The notes beneath the pieces were generated by a model. That model worked only from the letters and a program-made list of their open reading frames with translations, made no database searches and was not told where the DNA came from. Both the position numbers and the translations under genes were made by a program. Below are positions 1-8,417 of a DNA stretch of 64,000 nucleotides, piece after piece. Within the stretch, counting starts at the first letter, position 1. Every line of letters starts with the position of its first letter. The stretch spans positions 1-64,000 of the forward strand of contig NZ_WMBA01000029.1 of the NCBI RefSeq assembly GCF_009707865.1, written 5' to 3'. This stretch comes from Amycolatopsis pithecellobii (GTDB lineage: Bacteria; Actinomycetota; Actinomycetes; Mycobacteriales; Pseudonocardiaceae).

Positions 1-70
1 GGGTTGTGGCGGGGTTGGGCTATGTGGGTGTCCGCGGCGCTCAGGTGGAGTAGCGCGAGCCGCTGTCTTG

Positions 71-86
71 TGTGGCTCGGGTCACA
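71..86. promoter_or_regulatory. Possible CRP-type site
   Basis: The bases TGTGG-N6-TCACA match the CRP/GlxR consensus TGTGA-N6-TCACA at nine of ten fixed positions. The site lies 40 bases upstream of the GTG at 126. No flanking experiment or second copy supports it here, so it is only a candidate. Confidence 0.3.
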
Positions 87-125
87 TTGGGGCGGTTGGC
101 GTGACTTAACCGTTATCGTGGGCGC

Positions 126-551
126 GTGCCTCTTCCATCGATAGGACGTCGCGGTAACACGAGAACCGACCTCAAGGCGGTCAAGCCCATCAACCCCGGG
201 CGGCATCGCAACAGCGCCCGGGAAGCCGACGGCGCCGTCGAGGATCACGAGCTGACCAGTTACCTCGCCGCGCTGGCGCCGGAGACCGCTACGGGGCCCG
301 AAAGCACCGGCACCGGCAAGCGCTTCGGCGAGGCGCAGGTGTACCAGCTGCGGATGAGCCTCATCGCCAGCTCTCAGCTCCGGGACATCGCCCAGGAACG
401 CGGCACCTCGCCGCAGGCGCTGGCGCGTGACTGGATCCTCGAGCGCCTTTCCTGGGAATCCCAGGCCGCCTCCGCGCAGCGACGTCAGTTCGCCGACCAC
501 GCCGGAACCGCCAACACCGACCAGCACGTGTTCGACAAGAACTGGTCCTGA
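126..551 (+). CDS. Hypothetical actinobacterial protein, 141 aa
   Basis: I do not recognise a characterised family. The protein is hydrophilic, with no signal peptide or membrane segment. Residues 65-110 form a compact amphipathic region (FGEAQVYQLRMSLIASSQLRDIAQERG, split here only in description as FGEAQVYQL and onwards) that resembles a ribbon-helix-helix or small helix-turn-helix segment: a short strand, then the helix around QLRDIAQERG and a second helix around SPQALARDWI. That layout could mean a DNA-binding or antitoxin-like protein, but this is inference. The start is the GTG at 126; there is no strong Shine-Dalgarno sequence. The gene converges on the cold-shock gene at 672-875 and shares a terminator with it. 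Confidence 0.6.
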   Translation: MPLPSIGRRGNTRTDLKAVKPINPGRHRNSAREADGAVEDHELTSYLAALAPETATGPESTGTGKRFGEAQVYQLRMSLIASSQLRDIAQERGTSPQALARDWILERLSWESQAASAQRRQFADHAGTANTDQHVFDKNWS

Positions 552-617
552 CCCCGCCCGCAAGCCGCTGATTCCCCCGTCGGCGCAAAGAAAACAACCC
601 GGCCCCCGAACAACGAA

Positions 618-652
618 CAAGCCCCCGGCGGGAAGATCCCACCGGGGGCTTG
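618..652. terminator. Bidirectional hairpin terminator
   Basis: A 15-bp inverted repeat with one mismatch (CAAGCCCCCGGCGGG against CCCACCGGGGGCTTG) encloses a short loop. It sits between the convergent genes at 126-551 and 672-875 and could serve both. Confidence 0.75.
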
Positions 653-671
653 CGACGTGCTGCAGGAAGCG

Positions 672-875
672 TCAGATGACGCGCACCTTCTGGGCCTGCG
701 GGCCCTTCTGGCCCTGCCCGACCTCGAACTCAACCCGCTGGTTCTCCTCGAGGGTGCGGAAGCCGCGCCCATCGATCTCCGAGTAGTGCACGAACACATC
801 GCCCTCGCCGCCATCCTGGGCGATGAAGCCGAAGCCCTTCTCGGCGTTGAACCACTTCACAGTGCCTTGCGCCAC
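672..875 (-). CDS. Cold-shock domain protein (CspA family)
   Basis: A 67-residue single cold-shock domain: a small beta barrel that binds single-stranded RNA or DNA and acts as an RNA chaperone. The RNP1 motif KGFGFI is at residues 13-18 and RNP2 VFVHYS at about 28-33, both intact. The start is the GTG at 873-875, because a GAGGAG Shine-Dalgarno lies just upstream and the protein then begins exactly like the family ([10 protein letters not shown]). An upstream ATG in frame would add 12 residues that do not belong to the family. A second copy is at 10039-10242. Confidence 0.93.
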   Translation of the reverse strand: MAQGTVKWFNAEKGFGFIAQDGGEGDVFVHYSEIDGRGFRTLEENQRVEFEVGQGQKGPQAQKVRVI

Positions 876-1261
876 CGCTGTACTCCTCGTTACATCCGCA
901 TCGGGCGCCACCGCGGCGACACCCGGGCCGTCCCGGGCGGTTCCAACGAGACGAGCGAAGAGCGCGTGTCCGGCTCATGGCTCGCGTCAGAAGTTCCGCG
1001 AGTGTGAAGCCACGAACACGCAAAACGACGGCCTAGTGGGCAGCGTACCGGGATCTGGCGAAATCGAAAGCCCCTCCACACCCGTTCTTCGATGTCACCG
1101 GAACGTCGTACGGTGAATTCAGGGTTCGCGGCGGAGGAGGCCGGGTACTCTCATGATCTGTTCCGTCCACACAAAGTAGTGACACATGTCACCCGTTCGG
1201 GTGTCAACGTGCCAAGTTGGCGGACGTCTTCGGGGCTAAAGGGGAGAAGGGGCATCCACCG
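876..1261. other. Divergent intergenic region of 386 bp
   Basis: This stretch separates the cold-shock gene (minus strand) from the L,D-transpeptidase gene (plus strand). It includes the probable long 5' leader of the cold-shock mRNA, which is usual for this family, and the CRP-like palindrome at 1179-1192. I see no convincing open reading frame in it. Confidence 0.6.
1179..1192. promoter_or_regulatory. CRP-type palindrome upstream of the L,D-transpeptidase gene
   Basis: GTGACA-CA-TGTCAC is a perfect inverted repeat and also a perfect GTGA-N6-TCAC core of the CRP/GlxR family consensus. It ends 69 bases before the GTG at 1262. A closely related palindrome is at 30631-30644. Confidence 0.5.
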
Positions 1262-2455
1262 GTGAGACTACTCAGAACACGTCGTCTGCCAGCCGCGCTG
1301 ATCGCATTCGGCGTGTCCGCGACACTCGCGCTCAGTGCCTGCACGGGCAATCCGACGCCGACGCCGGTGAACGGCACCCCGAGTCCGGCGGGAAGTGGCT
1401 CGACGGAGGCGAAGGCAGCACTGAGCTTCCAGCCCGCCGCGGGGGCCACGAACGTCGCGCCGGGGGATCCGGTCACTGTGTCCGTCACCGACGGCGCCCT
1501 CCAGGCAGTCACTCTGACCAACCCGGACGGCAAGCAGGTCGCCGGTCAGCTCGCCGCCGACAAGCACAGCTGGGCGCCCACCGAGTCGCTCGGTTACGGC
1601 AAGACCTACACCTGGTCCGGCACCGCGGTCGGCTCCGACGGACGACCGGTCCCGCTGGCCGGCCAGTTCAGCACCGTGACCCCGAAACGGCAGATTTCCG
1701 GCAGCCTCAACGTCGGTGACGACCAGACCTACGGCATCGCGATGCCGATCGCGCTGACCTTCTCCAGCAAGGTGACCGACAAGGCCGCCGTGCAGAAGGC
1801 GCTTTCCGTGGAGACCACGCCCAAGACCGAGGGGGCATGGGCGTGGCTGTCCGACACCCAGGTTCACTGGCGCCCCAAGGATTACTTCCAGCCGGGCACC
1901 AAGGTCACCGTGGCCGCGAAGATCTACGGGGTCAAGCTCGCCGATGGCACCTACGGCAAGCAGGACGTGACCTCGTCCTTCACCATCGGCCGCTCGCAGA
2001 TCGTCCGCGGTGACACCAGGACCCACCACATGCAGGTGATCCGCGACGGGCAGCAGATCGCGGACTACCCGGTCAGCTACGGGCTCGACTCCGACCCTGG
2101 CCGCGTCACGCACAGCGGGATCCACGTCGTGATGGACAAGCACCCCGTGTACTCGATGAGCAATCCGCGCTACGGCTACACCGACGTGAACGTGCCGTGG
2201 GCCGTGCGCATCTCCAACAACGGCGAGTTCATCCACGGCCTCGCCGCCTCGGTGTGGGCCCAGGGCAAGAAGAACATCTCGCACGGTTGCCTGAACCTCT
2301 CGCCCGCGCGAGCCAAGGAGTACTACGACGGGGTGCTCATGGGTGACCCGGTCGAAATCACCGGCAGCACCCAGCAACTCAGTCCGCAGGACGGCGACTA
2401 CTCGGACTGGACCTACTCCTGGCAGGACTGGACCAAGCTCTCCGCGAGCGCGTAA
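1262..2455 (+). CDS. L,D-transpeptidase lipoprotein (YkuD domain)
   Basis: A cell-wall cross-linking enzyme that forms 3-3 links between peptidoglycan stem peptides outside the membrane. The product has 397 residues from the GTG at 1262, which follows an AAGGGG Shine-Dalgarno; a TTG at 1217 would add 15 residues before the signal peptide and is less likely. A signal peptide ends in the lipobox LSAC, so the mature protein should be lipid-anchored. Bacterial Ig-like domains fill residues of about 50-250, as in mycobacterial LdtMt2. The YkuD catalytic domain follows, with the motif SHGCLNLSP and nucleophile Cys343. It is a monocistronic gene; a CRP-type palindrome lies upstream. Confidence 0.92.
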   Translation: MRLLRTRRLPAALIAFGVSATLALSACTGNPTPTPVNGTPSPAGSGSTEAKAALSFQPAAGATNVAPGDPVTVSVTDGALQAVTLTNPDGKQVAGQLAADKHSWAPTESLGYGKTYTWSGTAVGSDGRPVPLAGQFSTVTPKRQISGSLNVGDDQTYGIAMPIALTFSSKVTDKAAVQKALSVETTPKTEGAWAWLSDTQVHWRPKDYFQPGTKVTVAAKIYGVKLADGTYGKQDVTSSFTIGRSQIVRGDTRTHHMQVIRDGQQIADYPVSYGLDSDPGRVTHSGIHVVMDKHPVYSMSNPRYGYTDVNVPWAVRISNNGEFIHGLAASVWAQGKKNISHGCLNLSPARAKEYYDGVLMGDPVEITGSTQQLSPQDGDYSDWTYSWQDWTKLSASA

Positions 2456-2468
2456 CCCTTACCCGGCA

Positions 2469-2636
2469 CTAAAGCACGTGGCCGTCGAGGTTCTCCTCGG
2501 CGGCCTGCGTGCATTCGAGGCGCTCGGTGGTGGTCTGTTCGTCAAGGAACGCCGGAACCGGAATCAGCTGCTGGGTGCAGTCGTCGAGCAACCGCGCGGC
2601 ATCCGCCATTCCCGGGGTCTCGTTGCGGTCGGTCAT
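2469..2636 (-). CDS. Small acidic protein of unknown function, 55 aa
   Basis: A short gene with an ATG at 2634-2636 preceded by a strong GAGGAGAGG Shine-Dalgarno. The 55-residue product is acidic and hydrophilic, beginning MTDRNETPGMADAARLL and ending DGHVL. It holds two cysteines (in DDCTQQ and LECTQ) that could pair or bind a metal, and has no membrane segment. I do not recognise a family. It converges on the 3' end of the L,D-transpeptidase gene with only 13 bases between the stops. Confidence 0.65.
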   Translation of the reverse strand: MTDRNETPGMADAARLLDDCTQQLIPVPAFLDEQTTTERLECTQAAEENLDGHVL

Positions 2637-2816
2637 CGCCGCCCTCTCCTCACTTACGGTGCCCCCATCTTGCCGTGGCCGAGATCACGACTCAACGCAA
2701 GGTTCTGCTGAAATACCTCGCAGTTCGTGAACGATGAACACTCGGGACCCACCAAGTGGTCCAGCCAAGTACCGTGCCGGCACTCGCCGGACGATCCGGT
2801 GAAGAGGAGGAAGTCC

Positions 2817-2924
2817 ATGGTGTTCACTGTGCTGCTCGTGGAAGGTGGCGTCGCGTTGGGTATTTCGGCGATCCTGGCGGCGTGGTCACGCCGGCACTTC
2901 GCTCCTCGCCGCACCGCCGACTGA
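2817..2924 (+). CDS. Small single-span membrane protein, 35 aa
   Basis: A very short gene with an excellent GAGGAGGAAG Shine-Dalgarno just upstream of the ATG at 2817. The product starts MVFTVLLVEGGVALGISA, a single hydrophobic helix of about 20 residues, followed by a basic tail (SRRHFAPRR) that should stay in the cytoplasm. No family is recognised. It ends right before a perfect 14-bp terminator stem. The ribosome-binding site and terminator make it more likely real than its length alone would suggest. Confidence 0.6.
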   Translation: MVFTVLLVEGGVALGISAILAAWSRRHFAPRRTAD

Positions 2925-2927
2925 GCC

Positions 2928-2967
2928 GGCAGGGGCCGCGCCTTCGGAAGAAAGCGCGGCCCCTGCC
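2928..2967. terminator. Strong bidirectional terminator hairpin
   Basis: A perfect 14-bp stem (GGCAGGGGCCGCGC with its complement) closes a 12-base loop. It lies between the stop of the small membrane protein at 2924 and the stop of the MFS gene at 2977, which converge. Confidence 0.85.
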
Positions 2968-2976
2968 CGAATCGGG

Positions 2977-4338
2977 TCAGCTCGTGGCGGTCCGCAGCCC
3001 TGCCGACGGCGTGGTCTGGACCTCGATCTGCGCGATCGGAACCCGTGCCGTCTCCGGGATGCGCAGGATCGGCACCACCGCGATCGCGGCCGCGATCATC
3101 AGGTAGAACGCCGGCCAGTCATTGTTCCCGGTGCCATGGATGAGCGCGGTGACGACCACGCCGCAGGTACCACCGAAGATCGACGTGGACACGTTGTACC
3201 CGATGGCGAACGAGCCGTAGCGCACCCGCGTCGGGAACATCGCCGGGAACGTCGAGCCGATCACCGCGAGCATCAGCACCAGCAGCAACGCCACGATGGC
3301 GAACCCGACCACCAGCAACGCGATGTTCCCGCTCTGCATCAGCTTGATCGACGGGTAGCTCAGCACGATGTACCCGATCGCCGCGGTGAGCAGCAACGGT
3401 TTCCGGCCGATCCGGTCGGACAGCGCGCCCAGCGGTGCGATCAGCGCCATCTGCACGAGCTCGACCCCGATGATGATCATCGTCGAGGTGTTGTCGTTGA
3501 TTTTCAACGTATCCGTGAAGTAGGTCGGCATCGTGGTCAGCAGCATGTAGTCCGCGATGTTGAGCAGCAGCACGATCCCGACGAGGTTCAGGATCATCCG
3601 CCAGTTCTGGGTCAGCGTCTCCTTGAGCGGTGCCTTCTCCGCCTTCTCACCGGACTTCTCCAGCCGCTGGAACTCCGGGGTGTCCTCCAGTTTCGACCGC
3701 AGGTAGAGCCCGACGAGGCCGAGCGGCAGCGCAACGAAGAACGGGATCCGCCACGCCCAGCTTTCCACCTGCTGCGCGGTGAACGACAGTGTCACCGCGA
3801 GCACGACGACGTTGCCCAGCACGTAACCGGTCAGCGTGCCGAACTCCAGGAAGCTGCCGAAGAACCCGCGGCGGCGGGTCGGGGCGTACTCGGCGATGAA
3901 CGTCGCCGCGCCGCCGTACTCGCCACCGGTCGAGAAGCCCTGGATCAGCCGGAGCAGCAGGACGAGGATCGGCGCGCCGATCCCGATCGCGTAGCCGCCC
4001 GCGTAGGTGGGCAGGCAGCCGACCAGGAAGGTACAGCCGGACATCAGCAGGATCGTGATCGCGAGGACCTTCTGCCTGCCGAGTTTGTCGCCGAGGGGCC
4101 CGAAGAACGCTCCGCCGAAGGGCCTGACCACGAACCCGATCGCGACCAGCGCGAGCGATTTCAGGACCGCGTTGCCCTCACCAGGGAAGAACACGGTACC
4201 GATGGCCGTGGCGATCGCACCGGAGGTGAACACACCGTAGTCGTACCATTCGGTTGCGTTACCCATCGCCGAGGCGATCACCGCCCGTTTGACGGTTCTC
4301 GGGTCGATTTCCTGTTCCTGGGCCGCCGAATCCGCCAT
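2977..4338 (-). CDS. MFS transporter, metabolite:H+ symporter family (ProP/MHS type)
   Basis: A 453-residue, 12-helix transporter of the metabolite:proton symporter branch, which imports small osmolytes or organic acids such as proline betaine, citrate or ketoglutarate. It shows the family's N-terminal signature (ASAMGNATEWYDYGVFTS), the MFS loop motif GDKLGRQKV between helices 2 and 3 and the LIQGFSTGGEYGGA motif in helix 4. The ATG at 4336-4338 follows an AGGAGG Shine-Dalgarno; an ATG 18 bases earlier overlaps that Shine-Dalgarno and is rejected. The substrate cannot be told from sequence. The gene is divergent from the thioesterase at 4502. Confidence 0.88.
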   Translation of the reverse strand: MADSAAQEQEIDPRTVKRAVIASAMGNATEWYDYGVFTSGAIATAIGTVFFPGEGNAVLKSLALVAIGFVVRPFGGAFFGPLGDKLGRQKVLAITILLMSGCTFLVGCLPTYAGGYAIGIGAPILVLLLRLIQGFSTGGEYGGAATFIAEYAPTRRRGFFGSFLEFGTLTGYVLGNVVVLAVTLSFTAQQVESWAWRIPFFVALPLGLVGLYLRSKLEDTPEFQRLEKSGEKAEKAPLKETLTQNWRMILNLVGIVLLLNIADYMLLTTMPTYFTDTLKINDNTSTMIIIGVELVQMALIAPLGALSDRIGRKPLLLTAAIGYIVLSYPSIKLMQSGNIALLVVGFAIVALLLVLMLAVIGSTFPAMFPTRVRYGSFAIGYNVSTSIFGGTCGVVVTALIHGTGNNDWPAFYLMIAAAIAVVPILRIPETARVPIAQIEVQTTPSAGLRTATS

Positions 4339-4501
4339 ACTCCCCGACCTCCTCATGCACAGTTCCGTAGCCAGCGGGCAATGTGGCGACCTTAGTCGCT
4401 CCCGCGCGATTGGCAGTAATTTTCCAGCTTCGCGTGTTCCTTGTCTCTCCGAAGAAGGGGCATGTGGGAAATCCAGTGCGGCCGCGAGTTAGCTTGGTCG
4501 A

Positions 4502-5065
4502 ATGAGCGACGGAACCCGGTTTCCCGCAGTGTGGCCCCCGGTCCGGACCGAGCAGCCGGCGCCGCATCCCGACACACCGCCGCCCGGCACGGAACTCCCG
4601 ATGCACTACGACCGGTGCTTCGGCTGTGGCGAATTAGACGGCGGGCTGCACATGCGCTCGACGATGGGCGAGCATGCGCTGGTGCACTCCCGGTTCACCG
4701 TCACCGAGGCACACCAGGGCGCGCCGGGACTGGCCCACGGCGGCCTGCTGGCCTGCGCGTTCGATGAAGCGATTGGCTCAACGGTCGGCAACGTGCTGCG
4801 CCGCCCGTCGGTGACCGGGAAGCTCGAGACGGACTTCGTACGGCCGGTACCGGTCGGATCGACGCTGTTCATCACCGCGAAGGTCGACGGGGTCGCGGGC
4901 CGGAAGCTCTACGCGAGCGCGGAAGGCAGGCTCGACACCGAGGACGGGCCCGTCGCCGTGCGCGCCCGCGCGCTGTTCGTCGAAGTCGCCCTCGAACACT
5001 TCACGACACACGGCGCGCCGGACGCGCTGACGAAGTTGAAGCGGGCGGAGCAGATCAACCCCTGA
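4502..5065 (+). CDS. PaaI-family hotdog thioesterase
   Basis: A 187-residue protein with a single 4HBT hotdog domain at about residues 60-170, of the kind that hydrolyses acyl-CoA thioesters. The family's HGG(L/I) active-site segment is visible as APGLAHGGLLACAFDEAIG. A short N-terminal region (residues 1-50) with FGCGELD is typical of actinobacterial PaaI-like proteins. It is a monocistronic gene between the divergent MFS gene and the convergent pknG gene; the physiological acyl-CoA is unknown. Confidence 0.85.
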   Translation: MSDGTRFPAVWPPVRTEQPAPHPDTPPPGTELPMHYDRCFGCGELDGGLHMRSTMGEHALVHSRFTVTEAHQGAPGLAHGGLLACAFDEAIGSTVGNVLRRPSVTGKLETDFVRPVPVGSTLFITAKVDGVAGRKLYASAEGRLDTEDGPVAVRARALFVEVALEHFTTHGAPDALTKLKRAEQINP

Positions 5066-5074
5066 CCCCAGCCG

Positions 5075-7453
5075 CTAGGTCAGGGTGCGCGGCCGGATTT
5101 CGTTGGCGCGGTCGACGAGGTCGATGCGGTCCGACGAAGTATGGGCAAGCCTTGCCAGGGTGCGATAACAGCGCTCCAGTCCAAATCGGACGTCCCGTTC
5201 GGACAGTGCGTAGCCCAGCACACGCGTCGACGTATGGTGATCGGGTGGACCGGAGCGCACCCACTCGAATGCGGCTTCCAGTACCTCCGCGGTCAGTTTC
5301 GTCCGGCTCTCCGCGTCGAGGCTGAGCCGCTCGAGCCGTGTTCCCGCGTCGAGGAGATCTCCTTCGGTCACCGAACCGTCGCCGCTCGCCCTGGTCTTGA
5401 TCTTGATCGCGGCGACCTGTGCGGCGACGTAGTGCGTCGACGAGGACGGCACCGATTCGAGCACCTCGACCGCGCCTGCGCGGGCGCCCTGCGCCAGATA
5501 CACCCGGGCCAGGCCGAAAGCGGCGCTCACGTAACTGCGATCGGTCCGCCACACCAGCTCGTAGAGCCGCGAAGCCGCGAAATGGTCACCGACGCCTTCG
5601 GCGCTCACCGCCAGCGCGAGCTTCGGCGCGAGCTCTCCGGGCAGATCGTCATACACCGCTTCGAAAGCGACCTGTGCGACGCGTTGCCGACCGCCGGCCA
5701 GCTCGATCAGCCCGCGGTGCCAGTCGATCCGCCAGTCGTGCGGGTATCCCGCGCGGATCGCCAGGTACTGCGCGGCTTGCAGCTGCCTGCTCGCCTCGGC
5801 GAGCTCGCCCAGCTCAATCCGGGCACGGACGATCCGCAGCCGCACCTCGATCGACTCGCGCGGCGCGCCGATGAGTGCGTCGATCGCGCCCTGCGGGTCG
5901 AGTGCGGTGGTCGTGGCCAGCACACCGGCCGCCGGGTCGCTCGTGTCGACCTGCGGGATCGGCAGCCCGCCGACGACCTCGGCGCCCTTCGGCAGCGGCA
6001 CCGGCTGCCCCGGCTCTGGTACCACGATGTCGATGCCGAACGTGCTGGTCTCCGGACCGAACACAGTGGACACTCCGGGCCGGGCTTTTCCGGTGCCCAT
6101 GGCCATGATCTCGCGCAGCACCCCGGCCAGCTGATCGGCCATGTCCTCCGCGGTGATGAACCGGCGGTCCGGGTCGGGATGCGTCGCGCGCTTGAGGAAC
6201 CGGTGGTACGAACCGAAAAGCTTGAACAGCGGGACCTCGTCCGCGCTCGGCAGCGAGTCCTTGTACTTCGTGGTGTAGCCGTTGAACTCGAAGCTGAGCA
6301 CGGCGAGGGTGCGGCCCACCGTGTACAGATCGGATGCGACCGACGCGCCATGGGTGGCCAGTTCCGGTGCGCTGTAACCGGTGGTGAAGAACAGCGGGCT
6401 CGAATAGTCATCGATCCGCCGCACCGCACCGAGATCGATCAGCTTGAGCTGCTCGTGGGTCTGGATCACGTTGTCCGGCTTGAGATCGCAGTACAGCAGG
6501 TTCTGGCTGTGCAGGTAGCCGAGCGCGGGCAGGATCTCCAGACCGTAGGCGATGACCTGGGCGATCGGCAGCGGGTCCGGCCTGCCCACCGCGCGGTAGT
6601 GCGCCAGCGCGAGCTGCCGCAGCGACTGACCGCCCACGTACTCCATCACGATGTAGCCGACCGAGTGCCCGGTGCGAGTATCCGGATGCTGGACGAAGTT
6701 GTAGATCCGGACGATGTTCGGGTGCTCGACCTCGGCCAGGAACCGGGTTTCGTTGACGGCGGCGTTCATCGCGGTCACGTCGCCGGTGTCGATCAGTCCT
6801 TTGAGGACAACCCAGCGGTCGTTGACATTGTGGTCCTGCGCCAGGTAAATCCAGCCGAGGCCACCGTAGGCGATCGCGCCCAGCACCTCGTACTGCCCGC
6901 CGACGACGTCACCGGGCTGTAGCTTCGGTACGAACGAGTACGACGTGCCGCATTTTTCGCACACGCCCTCGGGCCCGTCGTCACCTCGGCCGACCTTGGC
7001 CGAACAGTTGCCGCAGTACCGTTTTTCCTCCGACACCACCGGATTCGTCAGTACCGCGGACGCCGGGTCGCGGTAGGGCACCGGTGGCACGTCCACCAGA
7101 CCCAGCCCGAGCCGGCCGCGCCGGGAGCTGCGGCGGCCGCTGCGCCGGGAGGTGCCGGCGAACGGGCCGGACCCCGTGCCCGGACCGGTGCCGGGGCCGC
7201 TGCCGGAACCGGACCCGCGGCCGCTGGACATCTCCGGCAGCACGCTGTCGGTGCCCGGATCGGGCAGCACGCCCGGTCCGCCGTGCTCGGCCGCGGGGCG
7301 CGGCACGGCGATGCTCGTGGTCGGCGGCGCGCTGGCGAGCACGCTCGTCGCCAGTGGCTCCTCCGGTTGCGATTGCGGAGCGGGGCGGATGAACCGCGTC
7401 GCCTCCGGCGGTGCCTCGTCCAGCCGGCCGGAGATGGGTTCGTTGTCGGGCAT
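5075..7453 (-). CDS. pknG: Serine/threonine protein kinase PknG
   Basis: A soluble kinase that phosphorylates GarA/OdhI and so controls 2-oxoglutarate dehydrogenase and glutamate metabolism. The 792 residues follow the PknG plan: a disordered proline/glycine-rich N-terminus, a rubredoxin-like metal site (YCGNC, then CEKC), a kinase domain with catalytic loop YCDLKPDNV and the PknG-typical LIDLG in place of DFG, and a C-terminal TPR domain. The ATG at 7451-7453 follows GAGGAAG. It lies 7 bases after glnH in the order glnX-glnH-pknG, as in mycobacteria. Confidence 0.95.
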   Translation of the reverse strand: MPDNEPISGRLDEAPPEATRFIRPAPQSQPEEPLATSVLASAPPTTSIAVPRPAAEHGGPGVLPDPGTDSVLPEMSSGRGSGSGSGPGTGPGTGSGPFAGTSRRSGRRSSRRGRLGLGLVDVPPVPYRDPASAVLTNPVVSEEKRYCGNCSAKVGRGDDGPEGVCEKCGTSYSFVPKLQPGDVVGGQYEVLGAIAYGGLGWIYLAQDHNVNDRWVVLKGLIDTGDVTAMNAAVNETRFLAEVEHPNIVRIYNFVQHPDTRTGHSVGYIVMEYVGGQSLRQLALAHYRAVGRPDPLPIAQVIAYGLEILPALGYLHSQNLLYCDLKPDNVIQTHEQLKLIDLGAVRRIDDYSSPLFFTTGYSAPELATHGASVASDLYTVGRTLAVLSFEFNGYTTKYKDSLPSADEVPLFKLFGSYHRFLKRATHPDPDRRFITAEDMADQLAGVLREIMAMGTGKARPGVSTVFGPETSTFGIDIVVPEPGQPVPLPKGAEVVGGLPIPQVDTSDPAAGVLATTTALDPQGAIDALIGAPRESIEVRLRIVRARIELGELAEASRQLQAAQYLAIRAGYPHDWRIDWHRGLIELAGGRQRVAQVAFEAVYDDLPGELAPKLALAVSAEGVGDHFAASRLYELVWRTDRSYVSAAFGLARVYLAQGARAGAVEVLESVPSSSTHYVAAQVAAIKIKTRASGDGSVTEGDLLDAGTRLERLSLDAESRTKLTAEVLEAAFEWVRSGPPDHHTSTRVLGYALSERDVRFGLERCYRTLARLAHTSSDRIDLVDRANEIRPRTLT

Positions 7454-7460
7454 TACTTCC

Positions 7461-8417
7461 TCACTGGTACGAAACACTCGGCGGACCGGCCGGCCCGAGC
7501 ATCGGCGCGATCCACGTGTTGTAGTTCCGCTGCCAGGCCCCGTTGTTCCGGACATTTTCGAGCACGGAGTTGACGAACCGGACCATGTCCTGCTGGCCCT
7601 TCGGGATCCCGATGCCGTAGTTCTCCTGCGTGAACCGCTCGCCGACGACCGCCACGTTCGGATCCTGTTTCGCCATGCCGGCCAGGATCACGTCGTCCGT
7701 GGAGATCGCGTCGACCTGTCCCTGCTGCAACAGGACCAGGCAGTCCGACCAGTTGTCCACCGACACCGGGACCGGCTTCGACGGTGCCGCCTGTATCGCG
7801 CCGAGCGAGGTGGAACTCCTTGTGGCACAGACCTTCTTCCCGCCGAGATCGGACAACCCGGTGATGCCGGAGTTACGCGGCGCGAGCACCCGCTGCCCGG
7901 CGACGTAGTAGGTCGCGGAGAAGTCCACGTCTTTGAGCCGTGTGCAGTTGATGCTGTAGGTACGGACCACAAGATCCACCGCGTGCGTGCGCAACACGTT
8001 CTCCCGCTGGGACGACGGGATCGTCGTCCACTGCACGTGTCCTTCCCAGCTGCCGAAGATCGCGCTGGCGAGCTGCTTGACCATCTCGATGTCGAAACCC
8101 TCGAGCTGACCGTTGGCGGGATTGAGGAAACCGAACAGGTAAGTGGTCTGGTCCACTCCGGCGATCAGCCTGCCGCGCTGGCGGATCGCCGCCATGGTGG
8201 ACCCCGGCGGGATGCCCGGGCTCGGCGCGAGACTGCGCGTGTCACAGTTCGCGGAATCGGCACCGGTGTTGGTCTTGTCCGCGCCGCCCACGTTCGCGGG
8301 CGTCGGCACCTGCACCGCGCCGACCGGCGCCGGATCGATCGGACTGCCCGCGTTGCCACACCCCGCGACGAGCAACACCACGGCCACCAGAACCGTCGCG
8401 AGCCTCGTTCTGCTCAC
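7461..8417 (-). CDS. glnH: Glutamine/amino-acid-binding lipoprotein GlnH
   Basis: A 318-residue extracytoplasmic solute-binding protein of family 3 that binds aspartate, glutamate or asparagine in its mycobacterial counterpart and reports to GlnX. A signal peptide of about 20 residues ends in the lipobox VAGC. The GTG start overlaps the glnX stop by four bases (GTGA), so the two are translationally coupled. No ABC permease or ATPase lies nearby, which fits a sensing rather than a transport role. Confidence 0.92.
   Translation of the reverse strand: MSRTRLATVLVAVVLLVAGCGNAGSPIDPAPVGAVQVPTPANVGGADKTNTGADSANCDTRSLAPSPGIPPGSTMAAIRQRGRLIAGVDQTTYLFGFLNPANGQLEGFDIEMVKQLASAIFGSWEGHVQWTTIPSSQRENVLRTHAVDLVVRTYSINCTRLKDVDFSATYYVAGQRVLAPRNSGITGLSDLGGKKVCATRSSTSLGAIQAAPSKPVPVSVDNWSDCLVLLQQGQVDAISTDDVILAGMAKQDPNVAVVGERFTQENYGIGIPKGQQDMVRFVNSVLENVRNNGAWQRNYNTWIAPMLGPAGPPSVSYQ

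Noticed and set aside
2845-4395. Long open frame opposite the MFS gene
   Set aside because: It is an antisense shadow with extremely Arg/Asp/His-rich composition and no family motif, while the minus strand encodes a full transporter.
5141-6922. Long open frame opposite pknG
   Set aside because: Composition is typical of antisense frames in GC-rich DNA, and pknG is complete on the other strand.
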